A stretch of DNA of 52,506 bases from contig LXFE01000143.1 of NCBI GenBank assembly GCA_001929475.1, forward strand, positions 1 through 52,506, given 5' to 3'. Positions 1 through 10,660 of this stretch are shown piece by piece. This stretch comes from Neolecta irregularis DAH-3. Taxonomy: Eukaryota; Ascomycota; Neolectomycetes; Neolectales; Neolectaceae. Made by a program: the position numbers and the translations under genes. The notes below the pieces were generated by a model. It did not search any database and was not told the origin of the DNA. It saw only the letters and a list, made by a program, of their open reading frames with translations. Every line of letters starts with the position of its first letter. Within the stretch, counting starts at the first letter, position 1.

Positions 1-1020
1 GGCTAGGTATGTCCCTGTACGGAGTTACAACACTTAGGCTAGAAATATATCCTGGTCTTATTTGTAGCTTCTGGCGTTACGCCTACAGAGTGAAGCTGAG
101 CCTACCTCTCCATTACTGCGCCGCCCATTACTGCCCGACCTCCTCGTCTGCTGCAGCGGCGGTATGACACAAAGACTCTGACGAGTGCATAGTTGTCAAC
201 AGAGTTGTGCAGTGCAACTGAGTTTCACCCCCTGATTTTCTGGGATAGGCAGGCGGGTATTTCGTAGAATTCTCAGCGTCTAGAAGTTTTGCACGGTTCA
301 AGGTGACTGGCATCGTATACAATTGTACCAATCAAATAACGCGTCACTTGTGTTGCGAACGAATATCACTCTGGGGTTCATAGTAACGTGAAATTGTCAA
401 AGTAACAGGATAACTAGATAGTCATTCCATCCAGCAGCTTAAGTGATAGGGATCGTCTAGATTCCCTTCAATCCTAGCTTCAAACTTTCTGTCAGCCCAT
501 GTCTGGGATTTTTCACATACAACACCCCATAATATTTCCGTGCTTTGGACAATTTCTCGTTGAGGTGAGGGCTATCTTGCCATCCTTGCATCGATAGAAC
601 GAAGGGTCATTATCGTGTGCAAGCATACTTTTAGCGTTTACCGAAAATCTAGCGTAATTGGGTGTTCAGTTGGCTGGAATTATTTGATAACTCGAGTCCA
701 CATCCAAAAATGTCCCCCTTCGCTTTTGATCATAAAGATATAGGTTTCCTTTCTTTGTTGCCAAGCCAGAATTGGGATACTTCCCAGACTTGAAAACACC
801 TTGATCAATCTTGAAAAAGTAATCTGAAGCTTCGTCGCTTTGAAAATAACAAGTTGGATTGCTGGGGACTGCTTCTGCTTTACTTGTAACACAGAAAAAG
901 CGAAGCCAGCAAGGAGAGAGAGAAAATTCATTGAAAGTGGAGACTCTCGGTGCGATTGAGAGCGGTCTTATAGCTTTTCACTTTAGGCTATTATATCTAG
1001 TTTTCTCCAATCAGAGCAAC

Positions 1021-1068
1021 GTTCCCAACCGACTGGACTACAATCTAGTGGTCCAATCGATTGGGAAC
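1021..1068. repeat. imperfect inverted repeat (hairpin)
   Basis: Two 18-base arms (1021-1038 and 1051-1068) are reverse complements at 16 of 18 positions, separated by 12 bases. The mismatches are C/T differences, so an RNA copy could pair through G-U. The flanking DNA has no convincing gene. It could be the end of a decayed mobile element or a fortuitous palindrome. Confidence 0.6.
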
Positions 1069-1157
1069 TCTGAATCAGAGACCCTCGAAGCCTATCACCC
1101 TAGAGGCTAAAATGCCTACCTACAAATAATTGTCCTTTTCGTTAACTTTAACCCTGA

Positions 1158-1178
1158 TTACTATGCTGAGCATAGTAA
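1158..1178. repeat. perfect 21-bp palindrome
   Basis: The arms TTACTATGCT and AGCATAGTAA flank a single central G, giving a perfect 10+1+10 palindrome. It lies about 90 bases after the inverted repeat at 1021-1068 in gene-poor DNA. A dimeric protein-binding site is possible but nothing nearby shows a use for it. Confidence 0.7.
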
Positions 1179-1306
1179 ACTACTGCCAAATCATCTCCTC
1201 ATCAAAATACTTAAGAGTTTGCGGGACACTGAGGCGGTGTGTATGCTGAATATGGCGGCAATAATGGTGTAAAGTTGTATACGGAGCGCAGTTTTGGGTC
1301 ATCAAG

Positions 1307-1459
1307 ATGTTCTCAATGCTGCTGTCTGCCGAGGAACTCGGACGGACGAATACGGAGACAGTAGAAGAGCTTCGTCACCCGTCGATATCGTTGGCGCCGG
1401 AGTACATGGAGAAGCAAAAAGAGGTTCAGTTAGTTGAAGTTCTGGATCTCAGTCGGTAA
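1307..1459 (+). CDS. possible small ORF or orphan exon, 50 aa
   Basis: An ATG-to-stop frame of 50 codons begins MFSMLLSAEELG and ends EVLDLSR. Its composition (many Glu and Leu, few rare residues) looks more like protein than the surrounding frames. A CAAG just before the ATG could also be a 3' splice site, so this may be the last exon of a decayed gene. I do not recognise a family and no upstream exon could be joined. Confidence 0.25.
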   Translation: MFSMLLSAEELGRTNTETVEELRHPSISLAPEYMEKQKEVQLVEVLDLSR

Positions 1460-1526
1460 ATCAGTAAGTGTATAATACTGTTAAGAAACCCGAGCTCTTG
1501 TACTGATTGAATCGCATTGTTGTACT

Positions 1527-1548
1527 CTAACCCTAACCCTAACCCTAA
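1527..1548. repeat. interstitial telomere-like repeat, (CCCTAA)3
   Basis: CTAA is followed by three perfect CCCTAA units. This is the TTAGGG telomere unit used by most filamentous fungi. It lies in gene-poor DNA about 80 bases after a small ORF. It may be a healed break or integration scar, or a telobox that binds a Myb-type factor. Confidence 0.85.
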
Positions 1549-2020
1549 GTATGAATTTTGCACCGAGATCGTCTGGAAATATATCCTTTAAAAGATTTGC
1601 CCACCCATGATACTATTTAGCTTATGCCATGGCAAACTCTGTTATAGAGATAAGGACCATTCTATGGAACAGTTCAAATAACTTTGGCAGCTCATCGAGC
1701 AATGAAGCCTGTAATGCAAGATAATCTTCAGATGACGCCTCCAATATTTTGTCCGTCACTTCACCACATTCCCTAAAAGCTCTAGCATTGTGTGGTCAAG
1801 AAATTTGATGTCATACTTTGATATTGTCGCAGAGAAGGGGTCTCACGAATGTTGCAGGCCCAAAGCTCATGGGTTATCTATAAAGCCAGCCCATGGGCTC
1901 AGGTAAAGCTATTGAGAGCAACCATTCCAATATATAATAGATTGAGATACTATCTAGACTTTGTAGTTGACAGTCAATGATACAGTGAACAAGTAAATGA
2001 ATATTTTGATGAGCCAATGA

Positions 2021-2350
2021 GTAGGGACACAACCTTACCCCACCGTCACAACCCCACCAGCTTGCCACCGCCACCGCCACCGCCCAATCATCGGAAGGAT
2101 CACAAAGAGCAGCAAGGGCCGCAACTCATCCCAGTCAGGCCGGTCACAAGCATCGCCACCCTGCAAGGCAACAGAATGGCGGGCAGGCAGTTGACACTTG
2201 ACAGTAGCAGCTCATGGTGCCCAGCTGGACTAGCTGGCTAGGCTTTCACATGATATTCAATATACGTAGTTACTCTTACTCTTAGTATCTACATCGGCAT
2301 TTCCAACCTAAGTCCAGGTCAGCACCCAACCCCAGGTCGTGTGCTGACAC
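2021..2350 (+). repeat. dispersed repeat, copy A
   Basis: About 330 bp closely resemble 8636-8960 in the same orientation. Shared blocks include GGACACAAC, a CCACCGCCACCGCCCAATCA stretch, CGGAAGGA, GACTAGCTGG, a block around ATATACGTAGTTACTC and CAGCACCCA at the end. Copy A has an extra CCACCG unit. Its ORF of 74 codons is not matched by a preserved frame in copy B, so it looks non-coding. A non-autonomous mobile element or solo repeat is likely; I see no clear terminal inverted repeats or target duplication. Confidence 0.8.
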
Positions 2351-2464
2351 AATGACTTGTCCAAGTTGTGTTGGTGAAAATGTGCTCTATAGCTGATACT
2401 GAGGATACATTTCATTGTTTGATATTGAATGTAGTACCTAGCAGCTGCATTTCCATTAGGGTTG

Positions 2465-3183
2465 ATACCTGAACTTGTGTGGTGGAAGCCCGAGTCTGAG
2501 AGGCAGGAGCGGGCAGCAAATGTGATGACTGACGAAGGCAATTTGCGGGAAGATGAGGTGTCTGAAGTTGAAGTGCCAGCTGCAGGTGGGAAATCGCGAT
2601 TGGCAGGCATGCGATCTACTGGGCGGCAGGGTTAGGGTTAGGGAGTCCTTTAGGCGTGCGACCAGCGGGACTAGGCCTGCAGTGGGAATCGCTCGTCGAT
2701 CTCTGCGGGCGACGGCAGCTTCTACGAAGGAGTCTTGGGCGAGGGGCCCTGATTTGTCCAGGGGGTTTGAGGTCTCGGGGAGGGTTCTGGAATGGAAGGT
2801 TTGTTTTGGGGGTGGGATCGGCAAGATCTGAGTGATCTGAAGGCTCTGGAAGACCTGGAATAGGGGTGTCGAGGTGTTTCTGAACAAATTGGAAGAGGTT
2901 TTTGAATATGATAATTAGGTGATTCGTTTGTGTTGTGATGGACATTTGTGAAAGGTTGCCATCTCAACTTCACTTGATGCAAAGAGCAATACCTGAGGCT
3001 ATTCACATGGCATCTAGATGGTCTGCGAATCAATTGAGTCCGGGTTGCAGCACAGGCCAGACACGATGATGTGAGAGAACTTGTGGCAGATGTTGATCGT
3101 GGGGAGGGTGTGGTGACAGGGCAGCAGCAGCCTACAGGGTCAGTTCGAGGAAAAAGGAGAAGACGGCATAGGGCAACAGGGTG
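2465..3183 (+). pseudogene. possible decayed protein gene interrupted by a TTAGGG block
   Basis: Plus-strand frames here give protein-like stretches that cannot be joined. One from about 2469 runs to a stop inside the TTAGGG block at 2628. Another after the block reads SFRRATSG and onward to 2829. A last one near 3054-3182 is charged and ends in a basic tail RGKRRRRHR. Codon composition is GC-rich compared with the flanks. I do not recognise the protein; a remnant of a mobile-element ORF is one option. Frame breaks may instead be unseen introns. Confidence 0.25.
2628..2643. repeat. interstitial telomere-like repeat, TTAGGG orientation
   Basis: The plus strand reads AGGGTTAGGGTTAGGG, the opposite orientation to the block at 1527. 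The two blocks therefore point away from each other about 1.1 kb apart, with the dispersed repeat between them. Confidence 0.8.
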
Positions 3184-3868
3184 AGAGAGATAGGGGTGGC
3201 ATGGAAAAATATGAATTAAAATAATTGTTCATATGTACTATCTAATATCAGGCAGGTGATATGGCCCGTTTAGGCCCTGGGCACAATGGGCCAGGCGTTC
3301 TCCTTGGCCCGCCCAACCGCAACACTGCTTCCTAGTCTCTACAAACTTCTCTATTCGACGAATATAAGCAAGATTGCAACAAGGGAGTTGTCTATACACC
3401 TGGGCAGGCAGCGAGATCTTTTGGATCAGCGCATCTCATGTTGCATACTCGCTTTGAGAAAACTTATTTACTATTGCAATGGTTTATTCCACATTTTCTG
3501 ATTACCATGAGAATTCGACTTTTAGATTGAATATCATTGGAATATGATAAATCCATCGTGGATCTTTTACCTTATCAACGTGCGACATTGCCTCAGTGTA
3601 TAACATGTCGATGCTCTCGCGTTCACGACCTTGACATTGCCCAACTAATGACAGACAGGTCTAGCCTACCTGAAAATAATTATTACATCAGTTATCTATT
3701 TCATTCACGTTTGACATAAAATTGAGCAATCTGTTTGTAGAATCTTAAATTTCTGCTTGCGCATCTGATCTTAATAAAAACGCCATATCGCCATGCCGAT
3801 TCTCCAGTGTTTCACGGGACAATCTTCCGTTGCTGACCTTAAACTACAACCACCCCTTGACGACTATT
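3184..3868. other. spacer with a GGCCCA-rich module
   Basis: The stretch around 3258-3310 is rich in GGCCC and GGGCC words. Its reverse complement resembles the module at about 22476-22545 (GGGCGGGCC, CTGGCCCAT, AACGGGCC). The rest is AT-rich. The frames at 3286 and 3537 are short and show no family features. Confidence 0.4.
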
Positions 3869-5434
3869 ATGCCTACTCACCAGGACGACTATGATCATGA
3901 AAACACAGTCTTCAAGATTTCACAATTGAGAAAAAGTAGATTCCTGCACGACGAACTCGCTAAATTTAGGTTGCACTATTTGTAGAGCCCAGAAACTCAA
4001 GGTCTGATATATTTGAGATTATGTTCACATTAGTGCGATGAAACGAAACCTGTATGCGATCATTGCACAAAGGCTGGTACCGAGTGCATATATCAACATT
4101 TTGATCTTCGTTGGAATGAAAATGCCACATTAGATAATTCTGGAAGATTGTCAGTTTGGACGGATAGAATCTCTAACTTTACGCACGAAGAATGTGAATT
4201 GTCACCATCTAGCAGTGACACAGAGTCCTCTATGAGTCGAAAAAATGTAGAGCATACAGACAAGCCCTACGTTACTAAAATCCATGCATTCTTTCGCCAG
4301 TCAGTTGAAAGTCTTCAAATACGTCGCCCTGAACCTCTTCCAGATCTTTTACTGGAAAGTTCAATAAATCGGGAAATTTTCCAGTACTACTTGAGCTACC
4401 ATACTCGTCTTCTCGTTGCAAGAGACGATTCAAGTAATCCGTTCAGAACGATAATAGCACCATTAGCATACAACTCCACTCTTCTCCTAGGTACAATCTT
4501 GGCTGTATCTGCCATCCACCGCCAAAAATCCGGAAACGCTCATCCAAAGTGGATTCATATATATTCTCTTCTTGATGATATCTTTCGTGACCTCGGAGCT
4601 ACTTTAGAAACTGTTGAGGGGCAAAGAGAACCAGGTACCCTTGCCACCCTGTTAATGCTCTCACACATGTCAACGTCAATGTATCCCTCTTCACCCCCTT
4701 TCACACCCCATTTTGAAGCTGCGAAAATGATTATTGAACATCAAGGTGGACCTAAGAAATTACTATTAGAACATCCTTTTCTGGTCGAATGGTTTGCATT
4801 GTTTGATATTATGCAAACGATGATGGGAGAGTCTTCAGGACTTGCATGGAATGGATTATATTGGTTGACCCCTCAAACTCTCCCGCGAATAAATCGTTTA
4901 TTCGGCTTCTCAGGATCTTTAGCAACTCATTTTCAACAAATCAATATTCTTCAAACACGTCTACTTGCAATTCGACAATTGTCTGAACCAGGCTTTAAAT
5001 TTTCAAATAGTGATCTAGATATTAAAACCCTTCTAGACAAAATCACGACGGGAAGAGTTGTCGAAGATTTTGGTGACCATGATTTTGTTATTTCAAGTGA
5101 AGTCTTTCGAGTCGTGGTGTTACTAAAGTACTATCGAGTCTTACTTGAACAGCCTGCTGATTCATGGAAAATTGAAAGTCTTGTTGGACGTCTCGAAGGT
5201 CTGATTGGCAGGATCTTTGATTCAAAGGACATCCTTCCTGCATATGCAATTCGTATGATGTGGCCACTGTTAGTAGTATCTGCCGAAACACTAGATAGTA
5301 GTCAAGTCCAACTTTTAGCAAAAGTGAAAACGTTGAGATCATTAGGAATAGGGAATTTGGGAGATGAAAATGCGCCTATTGGTGATATCTGGAGACTCGG
5401 GTTAGACCAGAGCCAGGTGTTCTCGTTTGTTTAA
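3869..5434 (+). CDS. Zn2Cys6 fungal transcription factor
   Basis: A nuclear DNA-binding regulator of the fungal Zn(II)2Cys6 class. The start at 3869 gives MPTHQDDYD. Two tiny introns, 3936-3969 and 4002-4033, restore the cluster SCTICRAQKLK-CDETKPVCDHC-x6-C with exact C-x2-C-x6-C-x6-C-x2-C-x6-C spacing. The second intron cuts the cluster just before the third cysteine. The long third exon encodes a helical regulatory region of the fungal-specific transcription factor 2 type, with blocks such as NREIFQYYLSYHTRLL and LAVSAIHRQKSG. The protein is about 490 residues. It converges with the ABCD transporter, the stops lying 72 bp apart. Target genes are unknown. Confidence 0.85.
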
Positions 5435-5506
5435 TATAGCATTTTCAACGAAGAAATAGTCCCAGGTGGATCTAAATCTATGTACAACAGGCCCGCTATT
5501 GTACTC

Positions 5507-7995
5507 TTAGCCAGTCATTACTCTCTCCAGTTTTGAAGCCCGTAGTTCTTTTAGCCGTGCCTCCATTTCAGGTACAGTGCGAAGATTGATTTCTAAGTTT
5601 TGTTTTTCCTCTTCTAATGCAAGTCGTTTTTCAACGTCCAATTTACAAAACACATACCCTCCATGTCCATCGTACTACCAGTTAAAATAACTCTAGAGGG
5701 CGAAATACTTGTAAAATATAATTGTGATATTTCCATAGACTTTGGCGATGACTTACACTGAGAAGCGTGATTCCCAGTTTAGCAGCATGAGTGTACAACG
5801 TGGTCTCGATATCCATCGACACCGCACTTGTACATTCATCAAGAATAGCATATTTTGGTTTATGATAAAACAAACGGGCCATCGCAATCAAATATATCAG
5901 TATTTGCAAACAAAGATGTATACCCTCTGTTTATCGCCTCCGGAGAGAGCCGAGCCCCATTCTCGTTCAGTGTCCCAACCGCCCTCTCGATCTACGATTC
6001 CTGAAATTTGTAATAATTCGAGAATGTGCATGAGATCATCGTCTGTGATTCCCCGGGCGGTCATTTCAAGACGGGTGTGTGGGTATATTACTTGATCGCG
6101 GAGGGTTCCAAGACACAAGTATGGTTTTTGGGGGATGTAAAAGATATCTTTTGAGTTGGGTTTACGTACCGTGCCGCCGTAAATAGGCCAGAGACCGCCT
6201 AGTATACGGAATAAACTACTTTTTCCTGATCCATTCGGTCCAGTAATGAGTGTATGTTGTCCAGGTTTCACATAAAAATTCAATTTTCGAACGAGTATGT
6301 CCCCGTTTGGTGAGATGATGGGGACGTCATCAAACACGATATCTCGACTGTCAATCACTGTCCCTCGGGATGCTAAAAGTTTACGGTCGGCATTGGTGAC
6401 TAGCTGTTTCTGGAAGTGATCCTTGGAGATATCGTCCATGGTTTCCAGCAATTCTGAAACACGAAGGGTGTATCCAGCAAGTTCGGCGATGTCTTTGTAA
6501 GAGTACATCAACCGCCCGATCGCATCTGAACTGGACAAGAGTAGTCGTCTATTTGTGACAAAACCTGCAATTAGAATTCTTTCAGTCAGGACGGGAATTA
6601 CCTTCAGTCCGACCACCAAGGCTCTTGTTTCCGATACCGGGAACCTTGAAGAACACGGGAACAGCGCACATGACGAGGCCTAGTGCACCCCAAAGATATT
6701 TGATCACGCTCAGGAAGTTAAATTTAGCTCTTCAGGGGAAAACTTACAAATCCTCCATCATTCCATGCCACAACCTTTGACGGAGAATTCTATTGATATG
6801 TTTTATCAATGCAAAGTATCCTCGATCCAGTGCCGTCCGTTCAATTTCATATCCCTGATAGAACGCAATTTCTTCAGAGTAATCGATCAATCGGGTATGC
6901 GTAAATCTGTACTCTCCTTCCAATCTCGCTTCTTCAGCAACATATTTCCCAAAACTAGGATTAAAAAAGGAGTTTTTATTAATAAACCATACGGTGGAGT
7001 TAGTGCTTTCATTACATTTCCACTGAGCTGAATAAGACAAGTCAGTGCAAACAGAGCCTCTGAGCCGACATTTCTAGAGAGTTTCCAATTATAGATAGTC
7101 ATATCGAGAACGGGTTTAGCGAGATTTGAAAAAATCTCCGCCAATGCATTGCTAAATTTGGCAACATCGACAGTGATCACCCTGCCGTGTCAGCCATAGA
7201 ATTCCACAGCGAGCTTACTGATCAGCGTTTTTGATGCGGTCGTCCAGATTAGCCAAAGCATAAAAGGTCATCTTCGAGAGGTATTGTTTGTGAATATGGC
7301 TAGTGAGCCGAGTTCTGTAAGAAATTGCGAGTTTGCATTGAAGAAAGGATATCTAGGTAGGCGTCAATGGAAATAGCAAGTCGGTCAAACCATGGAATTG
7401 GTGTAAGTTGCAGGAACTAAGTATTAAGATCGATTTCATAGCAAAAATATAGAAGTACCGGCGACTATCATCCACCAAAGTAGAGAAATCAAAAATTCTT
7501 TTCCTTTTCCTTTAACCTGGGGATAAGCTTGGATAGGAGATCTCTTTTACAAGCGCAGAAACAATGTGTCCATCTAATTCCGCAACGTATAAAGACACAA
7601 GGGTCCGGAAGACAAGAAATGCAGAGTACGAAGTAAGAAGGCCAAATTCTTTTGTTCGGATGCCAGGAACGACGATCTTTAGCAGTTTGTGCATTCGCTC
7701 AAAGAACGCGCGATTGATCTGGCATTAGAAATTTGTGTTTTTAAGCGCAAACCTCCGCTCCCTGCTTTCTACGACCATGCTTTGGTTTCTGGTCGGCTAC
7801 TGCAAGTCTGAGGCGGTTTATCCGATTATCAGCAAGGAGAAAAGTTGGGGCAGATACTACTGAGAGAATAAGAGTAATCCATGTTGCGCGAGTAATTAGT
7901 GTTCGGTGGAGAAGATATTTTTGAGCAATAGTTCCGAGAACTGAGCGGATATGTTTGTCTTCAAAACTATTACGCAAAGTCGACTGGCTCGACAT
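5507..7995 (-). CDS. peroxisomal ABC subfamily D half-transporter (ALDP/PXA family)
   Basis: Imports very-long-chain or long-chain acyl-CoA into peroxisomes as a dimer of half-transporters. The start [10 protein letters not shown] is followed by a membrane segment. A first intron after GAEV leads to INRAFFER and [17 protein letters not shown]. Later exons carry [13 protein letters not shown], the EAA-like stretch [18 protein letters not shown], the Walker A motif [18 protein letters not shown], the signature LSGGDKQR and Walker [13 protein letters not shown]. The last exon begins YDGHGGYVF and ends in a charged helix with stop at 5507. These blocks are typical of ALDP relatives. The mature length is roughly 690 residues, within family range. 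I cannot decide between Pxa1-like and Pxa2-like. Several introns of about 35-45 nt interrupt it. Confidence 0.9.
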
Positions 7996-8635
7996 TATGG
8001 ATGAGTGTGGCGGTGTGGATGTGGGCCATCACAAGCTCGGCCTAACAAAGAATGCAATTGTTTCATCCATACACAAACTATATAATTTGATCTAGAATAT
8101 ACTCTAGAAGGATATGAGGGAACAATACATGTAGGGATTCTGGAAAACCCTTCTGGCCCAGCCCAGGGCAGCAACTGAGACACCAAGTTGGCTCCCCGAC
8201 CCAAATACCCTATGGAATTTGTGTGATGGCGTGATGAGGAGCGATGTTCAGTATCATTAACTATATAAGGAAACTCTATCGGGACTGGCCAGGTAAACTT
8301 ATCACTGTACTTGATGGTATTAGTTACTTCTGTTAAGACTCACGCCCCATATGAGTATAACTGCTCTAGTGTAGATACAGACTTTAGGTTGTCGCGTATT
8401 CAGACTGGGTACTCCTATTAGATTGCTACTGTGAAAAGCCTACCCGTTAAGCGGGGTAGGCTCTCTTTGAATAGTAAATGTACACTACTTGTAAGGATAT
8501 ACTAAAGGTTCCGTGATTTGCATTACTTCTCCGGATGGGTCGTTCAAACACCACACCTGTACTTCTCCGCGATTCCGTAATCCGTCCGCCCCGACTGGGT
8601 TTTTTGCTATCTGTTCTGTGTGCTTTCTGTTGGGT
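7996..8635. other. gene-poor spacer with a hairpin
   Basis: This is the region upstream of the ABCD transporter start. It contains a strong small hairpin at 8437-8462 with nine-base arms AGCCTACCC and GGGTAGGCT around an eight-base loop, followed by T-rich DNA. I see no conserved coding frame. Confidence 0.45.
8437..8462. repeat. 9-bp stem hairpin
   Basis: Perfect inverted arms at 8437-8445 and 8454-8462 flank GTTAAGCG. It sits about 170 bases before dispersed repeat copy B. It could be part of a mobile element or an RNA 3' end structure. Confidence 0.6.
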
Positions 8636-8960
8636 AGGTGTGGGGACACAACTTTACCCAACCATCGCAACTCCCGCCAGCTTGCCACCGCCACCGCCCA
8701 ATCATCGGAAGGAGCGCAGGGAGGAGCAAGGGCGCATCTCATCCCAACCGGGCCTGTTACAGGCGTCGCCACCCAGCAAAGCAATAGGGGGGCAGGCAGA
8801 TGACGGTAGCAGCACATATATAAGTAGCGCCCAGCCGGACTAGCTGGCCCGGCTTTCACCTGATATTCAATATACGTAGTTACTCTTACTCGAAGTATCT
8901 ATGTTGGCATATCCAACCAATGTCCACATCAGCACCCAGCCCCAGGTCATGTGCTGACAG
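8636..8960 (+). repeat. dispersed repeat, copy B
   Basis: Second copy of the repeat at 2021-2350, same orientation, about 325 bp. It shares the poly-CCACCG block, the ATATACGTAGTTACTC block and the terminal CAGCACCCAGCCCCAGGTC stretch, and both copies end with GTGCTGACA. Differences are scattered substitutions and small indels, as expected for old non-coding copies. Confidence 0.8.
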
Positions 8961-9751
8961 TAGATGTCATCCTCTGTGATTGGCCCAGCCTAATCCCGTG
9001 AGGGAGCGCATAGGGATACCATCTACACCCAACTATTCAGTAAGAGTCAAAGGCTCAAGAGAGCAAAAGTACAATACACTCACGATCCATTTGTACATCT
9101 GTAATGCTCTAAATATTGAAGTAATGAGGACTATCTCAACTCTAGCTGGATTTTTACCATGGCTATTGACGAGAGACTACGCAAAACACCAATTGCAAAT
9201 ACAACGCTTGTCCTAATCGACAAGAGTAACCAAAATTAATATCTAAATAGTTGTCTGTAGATCTGCAGTCTAATCCCGGTAATATTTAGTCATTCATCAA
9301 GTGCTTTGGGTTAAAAGAGTTGATTAAGATTACGGGATGACCCTAAGTCTGTCATGGAACAATCAATGTTCTGAAATATCTGTGATTGACAGCCACACTG
9401 AAACAAATAGAACGCTCAATACTGTACACACTCCTCATATGGAAATGCCGTAGCACTTTTCGATATAAACCAAATTCCATCTCAAGTCAATAACTTGATA
9501 TGTGTCAGGGGATGAATCAGCCAGTAAATTATATGGCCTTGCACATCTATTTCTTGCTCTCAAATAAACAGTCAGATATATTTCCGCCAATCACCGCGTA
9601 ATTCACCCCTAATCGTTGGTAGTTGAGCCATCCGCTAACGATTTCATTTGTGTGAGCGGTTTGTATGCGTGATACAGATTAGCAACAAGACATTTAAGGA
9701 GACGGATCGCTATATGCTTTCAACAGCTATATTACCTTTCTTTCTATCATC
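8961..9751. other. spacer upstream of the terpene synthase
   Basis: AT-rich DNA without a conserved frame. The 78-codon frame at 8980 shows no motif. No splice-linked upstream exon for the terpene synthase was found. Confidence 0.4.
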
Positions 9752-10648
9752 ATGGGGCATAGGCAGAGCCGCCATACCAAGTCTAATGTAATGGGTCATC
9801 AAGTTCGGTTTCATCCAGACTCGAAGCAAGTCAGCAAAGCGTGTCGTCGCCGATTTCTTAAAGGCTGGTCCTTTCCCTCTGCAAAACATAAGAAAAACTT
9901 TATAGACTTCAAATTTTATCAATTCGGTTGTGCGGCGTTTCCAGATAGTTTGAGTGAACGGTTTCCTCTTATTGTCGATTTCACCACGGTAATGTTGCTG
10001 CTCAATGATATCATCGACACAATGCAAGGTAAAGATCGCGTCGACTATGCGTTGCGCATAATTAGTATTTTCGAAGGCCGAGTAGAACCGCAAACTCCCG
10101 TTGAACAATTCTCCGCACGAGTTTTTGCACCGATTGCCGAAGCAGGTGAATGGCACGTTTGGGATATTATCGAGGGAATACGCAAATTTGTTGATGCGGC
10201 CCAAGTACCTACAAAGGACGTTACAACGTTGCGGCACTACATTCAAGTCGAAAGTAACGCTGGATATCCTTATTATTCTGCGCTCATGCGATACAGTCTT
10301 GCACTTAAATATCAACCACAACAAGACCTTCGAATCATGGGTATCGATAAAGTCGCTGCATGCCAAGCTCTTATCTTCAACGATCTAGTTTGTTTCGATC
10401 ACAAATGTAAACTGAATGAAATTCTTTTTTGTGCTGTCAAAGTAATGGTTGAACACGAAAAACGGGACATCAAAACTGCAAAGGAAATTATCCTTCTCAT
10501 GGCGATGGAAATGTACGATGTAGTTGTTTATGGAACGGAACTTCTTGCAAACGATACTTCGATTTCACAAGATGCAAAAGTATATCTTTTGGCTCTTCCT
10601 TGGTTCTTGAGCGGACATGAGCACTGGATAGCAAGTATTTATAAATAA
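9752..10648 (+). CDS. divergent class I terpene synthase-like protein
   Basis: Related to fungal and bacterial sesquiterpene cyclases, which ionise prenyl diphosphates with Mg2+. The 298 residues form one exon. The family layout is visible: FHPDSKQV near residue 20, the aspartate-rich motif position VMLLLNDIIDTM (NDIID, 85-89), the RR-x-T-x-G position reading YIQVESNAG (163-171), the NSE position FNDLVCFDHK (209-218) and the C-terminal W-x7-W block from residue 284. Key residues differ. The second metal motif has Cys for Ser and Lys for Glu, the diphosphate-sensing Arg pair reads Val-Glu, and the terminal Arg-Tyr reads Tyr-Lys. Either the substrate has changed or catalysis is lost. A second ATG at 9791 is an alternative start. 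The lack of introns contrasts with the neighbours. No P450 or other tailoring gene is adjacent. Confidence 0.75.
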   Translation: MGHRQSRHTKSNVMGHQVRFHPDSKQVSKACRRRFLKGWSFPSAKHKKNFIDFKFYQFGCAAFPDSLSERFPLIVDFTTVMLLLNDIIDTMQGKDRVDYALRIISIFEGRVEPQTPVEQFSARVFAPIAEAGEWHVWDIIEGIRKFVDAAQVPTKDVTTLRHYIQVESNAGYPYYSALMRYSLALKYQPQQDLRIMGIDKVAACQALIFNDLVCFDHKCKLNEILFCAVKVMVEHEKRDIKTAKEIILLMAMEMYDVVVYGTELLANDTSISQDAKVYLLALPWFLSGHEHWIASIYK

Positions 10649-10660
10649 CCTGGGCAATTT

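Larger units (their letters stand above)
1..2020. other. gene-poor stretch
   Basis: Apart from the palindromes at 1021-1068 and 1158-1178, the 50-codon ORF at 1307 and the telomere-like block at 1527, I see no frame with conserved protein content. The many short ORFs here have no recognisable motif and no splice sites that extend them. Confidence 0.5.

Noticed and set aside
3869-7995. A peroxisomal gene cluster controlled by the adjacent Zn2Cys6 factor
   Set aside because: The factor is convergent with the ABCD transporter, and the other peroxisomal genes lie more than 28 kb away among housekeeping genes. Proximity alone does not support regulation.
8485-8859. 100-124 codon frames on both strands over dispersed repeat copy B
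   Set aside because: The frames are not preserved in copy A and consist of Pro- or Ala-rich low complexity.
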